Source: Sphingomonas sp. Y57 (GTDB taxonomy: Bacteria > Pseudomonadota > Alphaproteobacteria > Sphingomonadales > Sphingomonadaceae). From it: DNA of 64,000 nt. The stretch lies in the NCBI RefSeq assembly GCF_001015195.1, contig NZ_LDES01000065.1, forward strand, positions 44,596 to 108,595, given 5' to 3'. Position numbers and translations under genes: made by a program. The notes under the pieces were generated by a model. That model saw nothing but the letters and a program-made list of their open reading frames with translations, was not told where the DNA came from and made no database searches. Below are positions 54,043 through 63,277 of the stretch, piece after piece (position 1 is the first letter of the stretch; each line of letters opens with the position of its first letter).

Positions 54043-55809
54043 ATGGCGGACATGGGCGAAGATCGCGGCGTACCCGGGGACGGGGAGGCGTCCGAACTGC
54101 CCTCGCTCGAGGAGGTCCAGCATTGGACCGGGGTGATCGGCCAGGCACAGCAGATGATGATGGAGCACATGGCCGAGGCGATCGCCCAGGCGCCGGCCGA
54201 GTTGCCGATGCCATCGCTGCCGGCTCCAGTCTTTCCCGATCCCGAGAAATTCGCCGATCAGCAGAGCGAATTGATGAGGGCCAGCCTGGGTCTGTTCGGT
54301 CAGCTCCTCGACGAGGGGCCGGGGAAGGAGGCTGCGCGCGACCGTCGCTTCAAGGCTGCGCAATGGCGCGAAACGCCGCTGTTCGGTATCATTGCCGATG
54401 CCTATCTGCTGTTGTGTGACGCGTGGCTGAAAGGCGTCGATACGCTTGAGGGGCTGCCGCCCAAGCAGCGCGAGCAGCTCAAATTCGCCACCCGCCTGGT
54501 GGCCGATGCAATGTCGCCGGCCAATTTCGCGCTGACCAACCCGCAGGTGCTCGAACGCATCTTCGAAACGCGGGGCGAGAATCTGCTGCGCGGGCTGGAG
54601 CATATGCTGGCGGACATCGGCAAGGGCAAGCTGACCCACAGCGACACCGGGGCGTTCGAGCTCGGCCGCAACATCGCCGCCACCCCAGGCAAGGTGATCC
54701 ACGAGACCCCGCTCTACCAGCTCATTCACTACACTCCGGTCACCGACAAGGTGGTAGAGGTGCCGCTGCTGATCTTCCCGCCGTGGATCAACCGCTTCTA
54801 CATCCTCGATCTCAACCCGAAGAACAGCTTCATCCGCTGGGCAGTCGCACAGGGCTTCTCGGTATTCGTCGTCTCGTGGAAGTCGGCGGACGAAAGCATG
54901 GCCGACGTGACGATGGACGATTACGTCGTGCGCGGCCAGGTCGATGCCATAGATACGGTCCGCGCCTTGCTCGGCGTCGACCATGTCCATACCATCGGCT
55001 ATTGCGTCGCGGGGACCGCGCTGGCGATGACCCTGGCCTATCTGGCCGCGAAGGGCGAGGCGGACAAGGTCAGGAGCGCGACCTTCTTCACGGCGCAGGT
55101 CGACTTCAGCGAGGCCGGCGATCTCAACCTGTTCGTCGACGATGAGCAACTCAAGCTGATCGACGCTTTGACGCAGGGAAGCGGCGTGCTCGACGGTCGG
55201 TTCATGGCGGCGACCTTCAACCTGCTGCGCGGACGCGACCTGATCTGGCACTACGTCGTGCAGAACTATCTGCTGGGCGAAGACTATCCTGCCTTCGACC
55301 TGCTCCATTGGAACGGCGACGTCACCAATCTTCCCGGCAGATGGCATCGCGCCTATCTGGAGAATCTGTATCGCGACAATTTGCTGGTCCGGCCGTGCGC
55401 GTTGTCGATCGATGGGGTTCCGATCGACCTGAGGCGGATCGAGACGCCGGCCTATGTTCAGGCGGGGCGCGAAGACCATATCGCGCCGTCCCGCAGCGTG
55501 TGGAAGATAACCGAACATCTGGCGGGATCCTTGCGTTTCGTGCTGGCGGGCTCGGGGCACATAGCTGGCGTGGTGAACCCGCCCGAGGCGGCGAAATATC
55601 AATATTGGACCTGCGACAAGCCGGTCGAGACGCTGGAGGATTTCGAAGCCGCAGCCACCGAGACCAAGGGAAGCTGGTGGCCTGACTGGCAGGTCTGGGC
55701 GCGTGCGCTGGCCCCCGCGGAGGTGGCGGTCGATGGACCGCGCCGGCCGGGCGGCGGCTCGCTTCCTGCCCTTGAGGACGCTCCGGGCCGTTATGTGAGG
55801 ATGCCGTGA
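54043..55809 (+). CDS. phaC: Class I poly(3-hydroxyalkanoate) synthase
   Basis: 588 residues. N-terminal PhaC_N region, then an alpha/beta hydrolase core with the lipase-like box GYCVAGT, nucleophile C321. PPWINRFYILDLNPKNS and FVVSWKSADESM are class I signatures; the catalytic Asp lies in AGREDHIAP and His in AGSGHIAGVVNPP. It polymerises hydroxyacyl-CoA on granules. The gene for a phasin follows on the same strand, with PhaR-like sites between. Confidence 0.95.
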   Translation: MADMGEDRGVPGDGEASELPSLEEVQHWTGVIGQAQQMMMEHMAEAIAQAPAELPMPSLPAPVFPDPEKFADQQSELMRASLGLFGQLLDEGPGKEAARDRRFKAAQWRETPLFGIIADAYLLLCDAWLKGVDTLEGLPPKQREQLKFATRLVADAMSPANFALTNPQVLERIFETRGENLLRGLEHMLADIGKGKLTHSDTGAFELGRNIAATPGKVIHETPLYQLIHYTPVTDKVVEVPLLIFPPWINRFYILDLNPKNSFIRWAVAQGFSVFVVSWKSADESMADVTMDDYVVRGQVDAIDTVRALLGVDHVHTIGYCVAGTALAMTLAYLAAKGEADKVRSATFFTAQVDFSEAGDLNLFVDDEQLKLIDALTQGSGVLDGRFMAATFNLLRGRDLIWHYVVQNYLLGEDYPAFDLLHWNGDVTNLPGRWHRAYLENLYRDNLLVRPCALSIDGVPIDLRRIETPAYVQAGREDHIAPSRSVWKITEHLAGSLRFVLAGSGHIAGVVNPPEAAKYQYWTCDKPVETLEDFEAAATETKGSWWPDWQVWARALAPAEVAVDGPRRPGGGSLPALEDAPGRYVRMP

Positions 55810-55922
55810 TTCGCATTTGCGGAAAATTCCGACGCATTCCGGAACGTTTCGGCCGTTGGGACGTTTGATGATCGCTTGCGGGTTCCGGTTTCCTGCCGGG
55901 AATGGCAACATCGTTACAAGTA

Positions 55923-55982
55923 TGTTGCGCTGCACAAAACATCTTGCATCTGCTAAAAAAATGTGTATTGTGCATCGCAACA
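55923..55982. promoter_or_regulatory. Inverted-repeat operator pair and promoter before the phasin gene
   Basis: TGTTGCGCTGCACAA (55923-55937) and TTGTGCATCGCAACA (55968-55982) are inverted copies matching at 14 of 15 bases. They flank a candidate promoter TTGCAT-16-TATTGT, whose -10 overlaps the right copy. GC-rich TGC-type palindromes like these are known targets of the PHA regulator PhaR in Alphaproteobacteria. No phaR gene is in the window. Confidence 0.65.
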
Positions 55983-56003
55983 TCCATGATGGAATGCGAT
56001 TCG

Positions 56004-56780
56004 ATGGCCGACAAGCTTCCCGGTAAGGACAAGATGGCGTCCGCATCCGAGGCGGATGCCAAGGCGCCGGTGCAGGCTAAACCGGCGATGGCTAAGACTG
56101 CTGTCGTGAAGCCGGCTGATCCCCGCCCCGTTCCGGCGGCGCCGGCCCCGGCCCCCAAGGTCGAACCCGTCGTGGTGAAGCCGCAGCCGGCTAAAGTCGC
56201 GGCGCCGGAAAAGCCGGCGGCGGCTCCCGCTGCAAAGACTGTTTCACCGTCGGTCGTCCCGCTTGCGATGCCCGCGGTCAAGCCCGCCCCGGCAGCGTCA
56301 AAGCCGGAAACGAAGGGAGTGCGCGTCATGGCCACCACCGTTCCACCTCAGCCCAAGGCTGCTGCTGAAAAGGTCAAAGATATGATTTCCGATTTCAACG
56401 ATCGTGCGAAGGCCGCGTTTGAGAAGACCGCCAAGGCCGGTGAAGAACTGAGCGAGTTCACCAAGGGCAATCTCGAGGCGTTCGCGACCTCGGCGAAGAC
56501 CGCCGCGAAGGGCGCCGAGTCGCTCGGTCAGGAATTGGCCGACTATGGCAAGAAGAGCTTCGAAAATGCATCGGCTACGATCAAGAACATGGCCGCGGTC
56601 AAGACCCCGACCGAGCTGTTCCAGATCCAGAGCGACTATGCCAAGACCGCTTTCGACAGCGCCGTGGCGGAAGCGTCGAAGCTGAGCGAAGCCTGGCTGA
56701 AGCTGGCCGGCGAAGTCGTCCAGCCGATCTCGAGCCGCTACGCGCTCGCCGCCGAGAAGTTCAAGTCTGCGGCGCTCTGA
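56004..56780 (+). CDS. Phasin-family granule protein
   Basis: 258 residues from ATG 56004; in-frame ATGs at 55986 and 55989 would lie very close to the operator. The first ~110 residues are a low-complexity Ala/Pro/Lys region ([17 protein letters not shown]). The phasin 2 domain follows ([19 protein letters not shown] through [19 protein letters not shown]), amphipathic helices that coat PHA granules. It lies after phaC and before a terminator. Confidence 0.9.
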   Translation: MADKLPGKDKMASASEADAKAPVQAKPAMAKTAVVKPADPRPVPAAPAPAPKVEPVVVKPQPAKVAAPEKPAAAPAAKTVSPSVVPLAMPAVKPAPAASKPETKGVRVMATTVPPQPKAAAEKVKDMISDFNDRAKAAFEKTAKAGEELSEFTKGNLEAFATSAKTAAKGAESLGQELADYGKKSFENASATIKNMAAVKTPTELFQIQSDYAKTAFDSAVAEASKLSEAWLKLAGEVVQPISSRYALAAEKFKSAAL

Positions 56781-56801
56781 TTTCCCTTTTGGTACGATTT
56801 T

Positions 56802-56834
56802 ACGGCCGCTTCCCCTCGGGGAGGCGGCCGTTTT
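56802..56834 (+). terminator. Intrinsic terminator after the phasin gene
   Basis: Stem ACGGCCGC-t-TCCCC / GGGGA-g-GCGGCCGT with a 2-nt loop, followed by TTTT, 21 bp after the stop. Confidence 0.85.
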
Positions 56835-56949
56835 CGTTCACGGATGCAGCGTCGCCGATGGGGTGAAACGGTCGCCAGCCTCTTGCCGAAGCGGCCCGGC
56901 GTGCCATATTCTCCCCATGTCTTCCATCAGTGTGAGTCCCGCGTCGATC

Positions 56950-57312
56950 ATGAGCCAATCCGCCTTCACCACTGCCCCGACCGGCATGGCCACGCGCAAG
57001 GATGGCGACGACAACGGCACTGGCCTTGGCCTCGCCACACGCACCCGCACGCGGACCAAGAAGCCGTCGCCCTACAAGGTGCTCATGCTCAACGACGATT
57101 ACACCCCGATGGAGTTCGTCGTCCTGTGCCTGCAGCGTTTCTTTCGGATGAACCTGGAAGATGCGACTCGGGTGATGCTCCACGTCCACCAGAAGGGTGT
57201 CGGCGTGTGCGGTGTGTTCAGCTACGAGGTCGCCGAGACCAAGGTAAGCCAGGTCGTCGATTTCGCTCGGCAGAACCAGCATCCGCTGCAATGCACGCTT
57301 GAGAAGGCGTAG
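56950..57312 (+). CDS. clpS: ATP-dependent Clp protease adaptor
   Basis: 120 residues from ATG 56950; ATG 56917 and 56986 are alternatives and the N-terminus is variable in the family. The ClpS core is complete: [51 protein letters not shown] and the ending [10 protein letters not shown]. The N-degron pocket residues N-D-D-Y-T-P-M-E are present. It delivers N-end-rule substrates to ClpAP. No clpA follows in the window. Confidence 0.93.
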   Translation: MSQSAFTTAPTGMATRKDGDDNGTGLGLATRTRTRTKKPSPYKVLMLNDDYTPMEFVVLCLQRFFRMNLEDATRVMLHVHQKGVGVCGVFSYEVAETKVSQVVDFARQNQHPLQCTLEKA

Positions 57313-57385
57313 CTTTTCCAAGCTGCTTTTATCGGCTTCCATCCTGCCGCTTGAGGCGGAGCGGACTCCCCGATAAACGCGGTTC

Positions 57386-58669
57386 ATGGATCGCATCACG
57401 ATAAGGGGCGGCAACCGCCTCAAGGGCCGCCTGCCGATTTCAGGGGCCAAGAACGCGGCGCTGACGCTGCTGCCCTGTTCACTTCTCACCGCGGAGAGGC
57501 TGACGCTGAACAATCTGCCGCGTCTCGCCGACGCCGACAGCTTCGGTCACCTGCTCAACGAACTCGGCGTTTCGACGACGATGAGCCGTGGCAATGGCGA
57601 AACCATCGGTCGGCAACTCACCATGTCGGCGGGCGCCATAGCTTCCACCGTCGCGCCCTATGACATCGTCCGCAAGATGCGGGCGTCCATCCTCGTACTC
57701 GGTCCGCTGGTCGCGCGGGCCGGGGAGGCCACGGTCTCGTTGCCGGGCGGCTGCGCGATCGGCAACCGTCCGATCGACCTGCACCTGAAGGCGTTGGAAG
57801 CGCTCGGTGCCGAGATCGAACTTGCCGCGGGCTATGTGAAGGCGATCGCTCCTTCGGGCGGTCTGCGCGGCGGACGGATCAGCTTCCCGGTCGTATCGGT
57901 CGGCGCCACCGAGAATGCGCTGATGGCCGCCGTCCTCGCCCAGGGCGAGACGGTCATGGAAAACGCCGCGCGCGAACCCGAGATCGTCGATCTCGCCCGA
58001 TGCCTCGTCGCGATGGGGGCGGAGATCGACGGCATCGGCACGGACCGCCTCGTCGTCCAGGGCAAGACGAGCCTGCACGGTGCCGAATATGAGGTGATGC
58101 CGGACCGGATCGAGGCGGGAAGCTACGCCTGCGCGGCGGCGATCACGGGCGGCGAGATCGACCTTGTGGGCGCCCGGGCTGACGATATGGAGGCCATCTT
58201 CCAGGGGCTGCGGACGGCAGGCGTCGAGATCGCGCCGTTCGACGGCGGCATTCGCGTGACCGCCGACGGCAAACTCCGGCCGCTGACGCTTTCAACCGCG
58301 CCGTTCCCTGCATTCCCGACCGACATGCAGGCCCAGTTCATGGCCATGCTTGCGCTCGCGGATGGGACCAGCGTGCTCACCGAAACGATCTTCGAGAACC
58401 GCTACATGCACGTTCCTGAACTCACCCGCATGGGCGCGGACATTCAGGTCCATGGTCGAACCGCGATCGTCAAGGGCGTCGACCGCATCGTCGGCGCCGA
58501 CGTGATGGCGACCGACCTAAGGGCGTCGATGAGCCTGGTACTGGCCGGGCTCGCCGCCGACGGCGAGACCCGGGTCCACCGCGTCTATCATCTTGATCGC
58601 GGCTATGAGCGGCTCGAAGAGAAGCTGTCTGCGGTCGGTGCCGACATCGAGCGCGAAAGCGACGGTTGA
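57386..58669 (+). CDS. murA: UDP-N-acetylglucosamine 1-carboxyvinyltransferase
   Basis: 427 residues. Opening [25 protein letters not shown] gives K22 and N23 for substrate binding. PEP-binding cysteine is C123 in [14 protein letters not shown]. The middle [14 protein letters not shown] and late [16 protein letters not shown] are MurA-specific. First committed step of peptidoglycan precursor synthesis, cytoplasmic. Confidence 0.97.
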   Translation: MDRITIRGGNRLKGRLPISGAKNAALTLLPCSLLTAERLTLNNLPRLADADSFGHLLNELGVSTTMSRGNGETIGRQLTMSAGAIASTVAPYDIVRKMRASILVLGPLVARAGEATVSLPGGCAIGNRPIDLHLKALEALGAEIELAAGYVKAIAPSGGLRGGRISFPVVSVGATENALMAAVLAQGETVMENAAREPEIVDLARCLVAMGAEIDGIGTDRLVVQGKTSLHGAEYEVMPDRIEAGSYACAAAITGGEIDLVGARADDMEAIFQGLRTAGVEIAPFDGGIRVTADGKLRPLTLSTAPFPAFPTDMQAQFMAMLALADGTSVLTETIFENRYMHVPELTRMGADIQVHGRTAIVKGVDRIVGADVMATDLRASMSLVLAGLAADGETRVHRVYHLDRGYERLEEKLSAVGADIERESDG

Positions 58670-58678
58670 GCTACCCGA

Positions 58679-59239
58679 TCAGGTCCGTTCCACCTCGTCG
58701 GGCTGCGCTTCGCGGGTTCGGCCGGTTTCTCCGGTGGCCATGATCTCGTCGTAAAGCTGCGCCTGGCGAGAGCGAAGCGTCTCGCCCAGTTCATCGAGAT
58801 CGATCCGGTCTTCGCGATGGGCTGCGATTGCGTCTTCGAACAGGTCTTCGTCCTCCTCGTCGATATGGTGGACGGTCTCCTCGCCGAGAACGTGGATCTT
58901 CGACGCGAACAGCTCCTCGTCGCCATTCAGCTGCTCCAGCTCCGCGATGATACGCTTGCCGGACTGGTGCTCGACGATGCCTTCGTTGACCTCATCGTCC
59001 CCGATCACCGGTTTGAGCGCCGGGTACAGGATCTCCTCCTCGATCGCCATGTGGACCGTCAGCCGCATGCACAGTTCACGAGCAATCTCTACAAGCCGCG
59101 CAGGGTCCGCCTCCTCGGCCTCGTCGAACAGCTTGCGGAAGACGTGGTGCTCATCCTTCAGCAGGCTGATCGCCACCGGATCGTCCGGACTGATGCGATG
59201 TTTTCCCTCGGTATTGCGCGAACCATATTTGCCCGCCAC
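58679..59239 (-). CDS. Hemerythrin HHE-domain protein
   Basis: 186 residues. Iron-binding His/Glu pattern: LLKDEHHVFRKLFDE, LTVHMAIEEEILYPAL, GIVEHQSGKRIIAEL and ETVHHIDEEDEDLF, the four-helix HHE arrangement. It is very acidic. Likely senses or stores oxygen/NO or iron. Stand-alone, convergent with murA. Confidence 0.9.
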   Translation of the reverse strand: MAGKYGSRNTEGKHRISPDDPVAISLLKDEHHVFRKLFDEAEEADPARLVEIARELCMRLTVHMAIEEEILYPALKPVIGDDEVNEGIVEHQSGKRIIAELEQLNGDEELFASKIHVLGEETVHHIDEEDEDLFEDAIAAHREDRIDLDELGETLRSRQAQLYDEIMATGETGRTREAQPDEVERT

Positions 59240-59429
59240 GGCCGACCTCCTTCGCCAAGAAATCCATTTCCGATCAACGGGCCGGAGGGCTTCGATGTTC
59301 CCGCGGACAGGGTTAATCCATAACGGACCAATCGCCTGCTGACAGCTATGGGAGGGGCGCTAGTTCTTAATCGACTAGGGCGCGCCCGGGGGGAGCGAGC
59401 GAGCCGATGCGGCGTGCTGGAGGGCGCGA

Positions 59430-60311
59430 ATGACATATTGGGGCTCGGCTCCGATCATCCTGGTTTCCGCGGATACGGAGGAGGGGTTGGCGGCAGCCGC
59501 GAGAAGCGTCGAGGCCGTCGGAGGGCGGATCGCGGCATCAGTCGATATCGATACGGTTACGAAACGTCTGGCTAGCCAGGTGGCGATCGACCTTGTTTGG
59601 GTCGACATCGCCATCGATCACGGAACCGTGCTCGACCGGCTGCTGGAGCGGCTGGCCGCTGGCGCGGGTCGCGGCGACTTTGCGGCGTTGATCGTGATCC
59701 CCCCGGAACTGGTCGACGTCGTCGCATCGCAGATTGGCGGCAGCGCCGTCACCATCCTGGTCGGGCGGAATGATCAGGCGCTCGACTCAGCGCTGGCCGA
59801 CCGGCTGGCCCGCGCGGCCCCGCAGCTTCGCGATGGCGGCGACGAAGCGATCAGGCGTCGTGATTTCCCCGTGGAGAGCTTCGATCAGGCGCACAGGGCC
59901 GTTCCGCTCTTGCGGGAAGGCCGCGACGATCGGGAAGGGCGCGGTTATGAGCCGCCGCCGCGCCCCGCCGTCGTCGATTCCAGCGCGATCCGCGAGATGA
60001 TCCGCGCACGCCGCCAGCGCGACGAGTTGTTCGGCGCGGGGCTGTTCGCCGATCCGGCCTGGGACATGCTGCTCGACCTGATGGCGGCCCGGCTTGAGCG
60101 CCGCCCCGTCGCCGTTTCCAGCCTCTGCATCGCGGCGGCCGTGCCGGCGACTACGGCACTGCGCTGGATCAAGCAACTGACCGAGGCGGGGCTGCTGCGC
60201 CGGGTCGCCGATCCGGACGATGGCCGGCGCGTGTTCATCGAGTTGACCGATCATGCCGCGGCGGCGATGGACGCCTATTTTGCGGCGGTGCCGGCCGGCG
60301 CGCGAAGCTGA
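59430..60311 (+). CDS. MarR-type winged-helix regulator with degenerate receiver-like N-terminus
   Basis: 293 residues, GGAGG 12 bp before the ATG. The N-terminal ~130 residues have alternating strands and helices (IILVSADTEEGLAAAARSV, IDLVWVDIAID) like a receiver, but the phosphoacceptor pattern is not clear. The C-terminal part (about 205-290) is a winged helix: LCIAAAVPATTALRWIKQLTEAGLL and VADPDDGRRVFIELT. Targets are unknown. Confidence 0.75.
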   Translation: MTYWGSAPIILVSADTEEGLAAAARSVEAVGGRIAASVDIDTVTKRLASQVAIDLVWVDIAIDHGTVLDRLLERLAAGAGRGDFAALIVIPPELVDVVASQIGGSAVTILVGRNDQALDSALADRLARAAPQLRDGGDEAIRRRDFPVESFDQAHRAVPLLREGRDDREGRGYEPPPRPAVVDSSAIREMIRARRQRDELFGAGLFADPAWDMLLDLMAARLERRPVAVSSLCIAAAVPATTALRWIKQLTEAGLLRRVADPDDGRRVFIELTDHAAAAMDAYFAAVPAGARS

Positions 60312-60329
60312 CCGGCCGGTTCGGAAGCT

Positions 60330-61649
60330 TCAGCCGATCGCGCGCAGCGCCTGCTCGAAATCGGCGATCAGGTCGTCGGGGTCCTCGATCCCGATCGAAA
60401 TCCGAACGAGATTGTCGCCGATGTCGAGCGCGCGCTTGCGTTCCTCGGACACCGACAGATGGGTCATTCCGGCAGGATGGCTCGCCAACGTCTCCGTCCC
60501 TCCCAGGCTGACCGCCAGCTTGGCGATCTTCAGCGCGTCGAGGAAGGCGAAAGCCTCCGGCTCGCCGCCCTTCAGGTAGAGCGAGAAGGTCGAACCCGCG
60601 CCATCGCAATGCCGCTGATAGATGTCGGCCTGGCGCGATCCCGGTTCGAGGAAGCCGAGATAGCCGACACGGTCGACCTCCGGCCGCCCGCGCAGCCATT
60701 CGCAGACCTTGGCGGCGTTCTCCCCCGCACGGCTCATCCTCAGTTCGAGCGTCTCGAGCGAGCGCAGCAGCATCCAGGCGGTATTGGGATCGGTGATCGT
60801 CCCGATCGTGTTGCGCATCGCGCGGACCGGATCGAGCAGCGCCTTGGCGCCGACCACGCCGCCGGCGACCAGATCACTGTGACCACCGGCATATTTGGTC
60901 AGTGAGTAGACGACCAGTTCGGCGCCATGCCGCAGCGGCTTGGACCAGAGTGGGCCGAGGAAGGTGTTATCGATTGCTATCGGGGGCTTCTCGTCCTCGC
61001 CTGCGAACAGCCGGTCTCGCACATCGCGGACCGCTTCCACGTCGACGAGCGCATTGGTCGGGTTGGCGGGGCTCTCCAGATAGATGAGCGCGACCCGTCC
61101 CTTGGCCTTGGCGGCTTCGATCACGGTGCGGATTTCCTCCGGCGTGGCTCCGGCGGGAAAGTCCAGCCACGACACGCCGAAACGGCCGAGGATGCGGGCA
61201 ATCAGCGTCTCGGTGGCGGCATAGAGCGGAGCGGAATGGACGATCACGTCACCAGGGCGGACCAGGCTGAGCAGCAGCGTGGCGATTGCCGACATGCCGC
61301 TGGAGAAGCTCAATGCGTCCTCGGCATCTTCCCAGATGCCGAGCCGGTCTTCCAATATCTCCTGATCGGGACCGTTGAAGCGCGAATAGACGAGCCCCTC
61401 GGCGCCGCCCGGGCGCTTGCCGGTGACACCCTCGAAATGGCGCTTGCCCGCTGCGGCGCTCTCGAAGACGAATGTGGAAGTCAGGAAGATCGGCGGCTTC
61501 AGCGCGCCTTCGGAGAGCATCGGATCATAGCCATGACCCATCATCAGGGTCGAAGGCTTGAGCCGATGGCCGCCGATTTCGAGAACCTCGGGCTTGGGAC
61601 GCCGACGCGGCGTCGTGCCGCTCAGCGTATGTTCGGTGTTTTTTGGCAT
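60330..61649 (-). CDS. Cys/Met metabolism PLP enzyme (cystathionine gamma-synthase/methionine gamma-lyase family)
   Basis: 439 residues. PLP lysine is in VVYSLTKYAGGHSDLVAGGVVG. Other family motifs: VYSRFNGPDQEILEDRL, DALSFSSGMSAIATLLLSL, and ESPANPTNALVDV. The ending SLGGTETLASHPAGMTHLSV is shared by all members. Which reaction (synthase, lyase or homocysteine synthase) cannot be read. Stand-alone. Confidence 0.87.
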   Translation of the reverse strand: MPKNTEHTLSGTTPRRRPKPEVLEIGGHRLKPSTLMMGHGYDPMLSEGALKPPIFLTSTFVFESAAAGKRHFEGVTGKRPGGAEGLVYSRFNGPDQEILEDRLGIWEDAEDALSFSSGMSAIATLLLSLVRPGDVIVHSAPLYAATETLIARILGRFGVSWLDFPAGATPEEIRTVIEAAKAKGRVALIYLESPANPTNALVDVEAVRDVRDRLFAGEDEKPPIAIDNTFLGPLWSKPLRHGAELVVYSLTKYAGGHSDLVAGGVVGAKALLDPVRAMRNTIGTITDPNTAWMLLRSLETLELRMSRAGENAAKVCEWLRGRPEVDRVGYLGFLEPGSRQADIYQRHCDGAGSTFSLYLKGGEPEAFAFLDALKIAKLAVSLGGTETLASHPAGMTHLSVSEERKRALDIGDNLVRISIGIEDPDDLIADFEQALRAIG

Positions 61650-61727
61650 GCTGTCCTGCGCTTATCTTTGTGATGGGCAGGAAGATGCGCCTTGCCCACT
61701 CCTGTGACAAGCGGGGAGCAAAGGCGA

Positions 61728-62291
61728 TCAGGCGAGCGACCGGAGCAGATGGACGGCGACGGCCAGCCAGGGCGCGTCCACGATCTGCTGGCGCGATCCT
61801 TGGCCCGGAGGCAATATCTGAAGGCGGTGGCCGTCGTGATCGACGAGACGGCCGAACACGAAGCGGCCGCCCGCGCGGGGTGCCAGCACGTCGCGGTTCA
61901 ATGCCTGGCCGAACGACCGCGGCTCCAGGCGCTCCAGCCAGATCATGTCGCCGGCGCGATATTCACCGACGCTGGTTTCGACGAGGACGGTAAGCCCGCT
62001 GTGGGACGGCCGGGGCAGGGCGGCCGCCTGTGGCCGGCGTGGTACGGCGGCGCCGTCGGGGCCGAGCAGTGCCAGGATGTTCAGCGTGGCCTGTTCCGGA
62101 ACGCGGATCAGTTCGGCGGCATCAACTCCCAGCGCCTCGGCGATGCGATTGAGCCAGCGGATGGAGACGGTCCGTGTCCCCGTCTCGAGCCGGCCGATCG
62201 TCTGCGCCGTGGTGGGCGGGACGCACCTGTCCGCCACGTCCTGCAGCGTCATTCCCTTGGCGCGCCGTACTTCGCGGATGCAGCTTTTCAT
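61728..62291 (-). CDS. XRE-family regulator with C-terminal S24-like domain
   Basis: 187 residues. HTH at about residues 4-58 (REVRRAKGMTLQDVADRC, then TIGRLETGTRTVSIRWLNRIAEAL). The C-terminal half (LTVLVETSVGEYRAGDMIWLERLEP, in parts) looks like the sensor/peptidase domain of LexA-like regulators, but no catalytic Ser-Lys pair is obvious. Divergent from the SOUL gene. Confidence 0.8.
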   Translation of the reverse strand: MKSCIREVRRAKGMTLQDVADRCVPPTTAQTIGRLETGTRTVSIRWLNRIAEALGVDAAELIRVPEQATLNILALLGPDGAAVPRRPQAAALPRPSHSGLTVLVETSVGEYRAGDMIWLERLEPRSFGQALNRDVLAPRAGGRFVFGRLVDHDGHRLQILPPGQGSRQQIVDAPWLAVAVHLLRSLA

Positions 62292-62418
62292 CGGCTCCTG
62301 ACCAGCGGCTGGTAAAGCCGTGGTTGCATAGCGAAGCGCGCCGACCCGGTACAGGGACAGGGCGGAAGAACTGGCAATTTCCCGGGCTCCCGCCTATTCC
62401 CGCAGGAACGGAGGATTG

Positions 62419-63015
62419 ATGGCGAAGATCGGTTGGGGCAAGATACTGGCGGGTGTGGCCACCGCCGCCGCGGCCGGCGCGGCCTATGTCTATTTCAAAC
62501 AGCGCGCCGCACGGGCACCGATCCACGAGACGCTGGTTAGCGAGGGCGGGTTCGAGATCCGCCGCTATCCAGCGCTTCTCGTCATCGAGACCGCCCAATA
62601 TGGCACGCGCGACCGCGCCCTGGGCAACGGCTTCGGCCTGCTCGCCGACTATATGTTCGGCGAGGGGCGGGACGGGGAAGAGCTTCCAATCACCATGCCG
62701 GTACTGGCGGAGGCGCTCCCCGGCGACGCCTGGCGCATCCGGTTCCTGCTGCCACAGGGCATCGGTCGCGATAGTCTCGATCCGCCGGGGCCGGGGATAT
62801 CGGTTGCCGAGATTCCGGCGCGCGAGGTCGCGGTCCTGGCGGTTCCCGGCAAGCCGAGCGATCGGTTGTTCGCGGCGAAGGCGGAAGAGCTCCGGCAATG
62901 GATCGAGGCAAAGGGGCGCAAGCCCTCGGGCGCGGTCGAACACGCTTATTATAATTCGCCGCTCAAGCCGGGCACGTCTCTTCCCAACGAGCTGTTCGTT
63001 CCGCTGGCGGTCTGA
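62419..63015 (+). CDS. SOUL haem-binding family protein
   Basis: 198 residues from ATG 62419 (GGAGG 5 bp upstream). Short N-terminal membrane helix (AGVATAAAAGAAYVYF), then the SOUL domain: GGFEIRRYPALLVIETAQY, GFGLLADYMFG, ITMPVL and the C-terminal AYYNSPLKPGTSLPNELFVPL. Probably anchored, binding haem or a related ligand; function is not established in bacteria. Confidence 0.92.
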   Translation: MAKIGWGKILAGVATAAAAGAAYVYFKQRAARAPIHETLVSEGGFEIRRYPALLVIETAQYGTRDRALGNGFGLLADYMFGEGRDGEELPITMPVLAEALPGDAWRIRFLLPQGIGRDSLDPPGPGISVAEIPAREVAVLAVPGKPSDRLFAAKAEELRQWIEAKGRKPSGAVEHAYYNSPLKPGTSLPNELFVPLAV

Positions 63016-63277
63016 CAGGTCCCAGACTGCCTCGGCACAATGGCATCGGACTGTGGCGGAAAAGCCACAGCTGAAAACAGTCGTGAAATTTTTTCCGTTG
63101 ATCGCAACCCTTTCACACAAAGCTCGTTTAGCGGCTGTCTGGGGGATCCGATGCGGTTCCGGAATGGATTGCGTTTCCGGATCGGTTCGTCGCAGAAACG
63201 GATGCGCTTGCGCGTATCCGGGTGATTAGGTTAGGTGAATGCAGTTCCATTTGGAACCTGTTGGAAAGGGGAATGAT

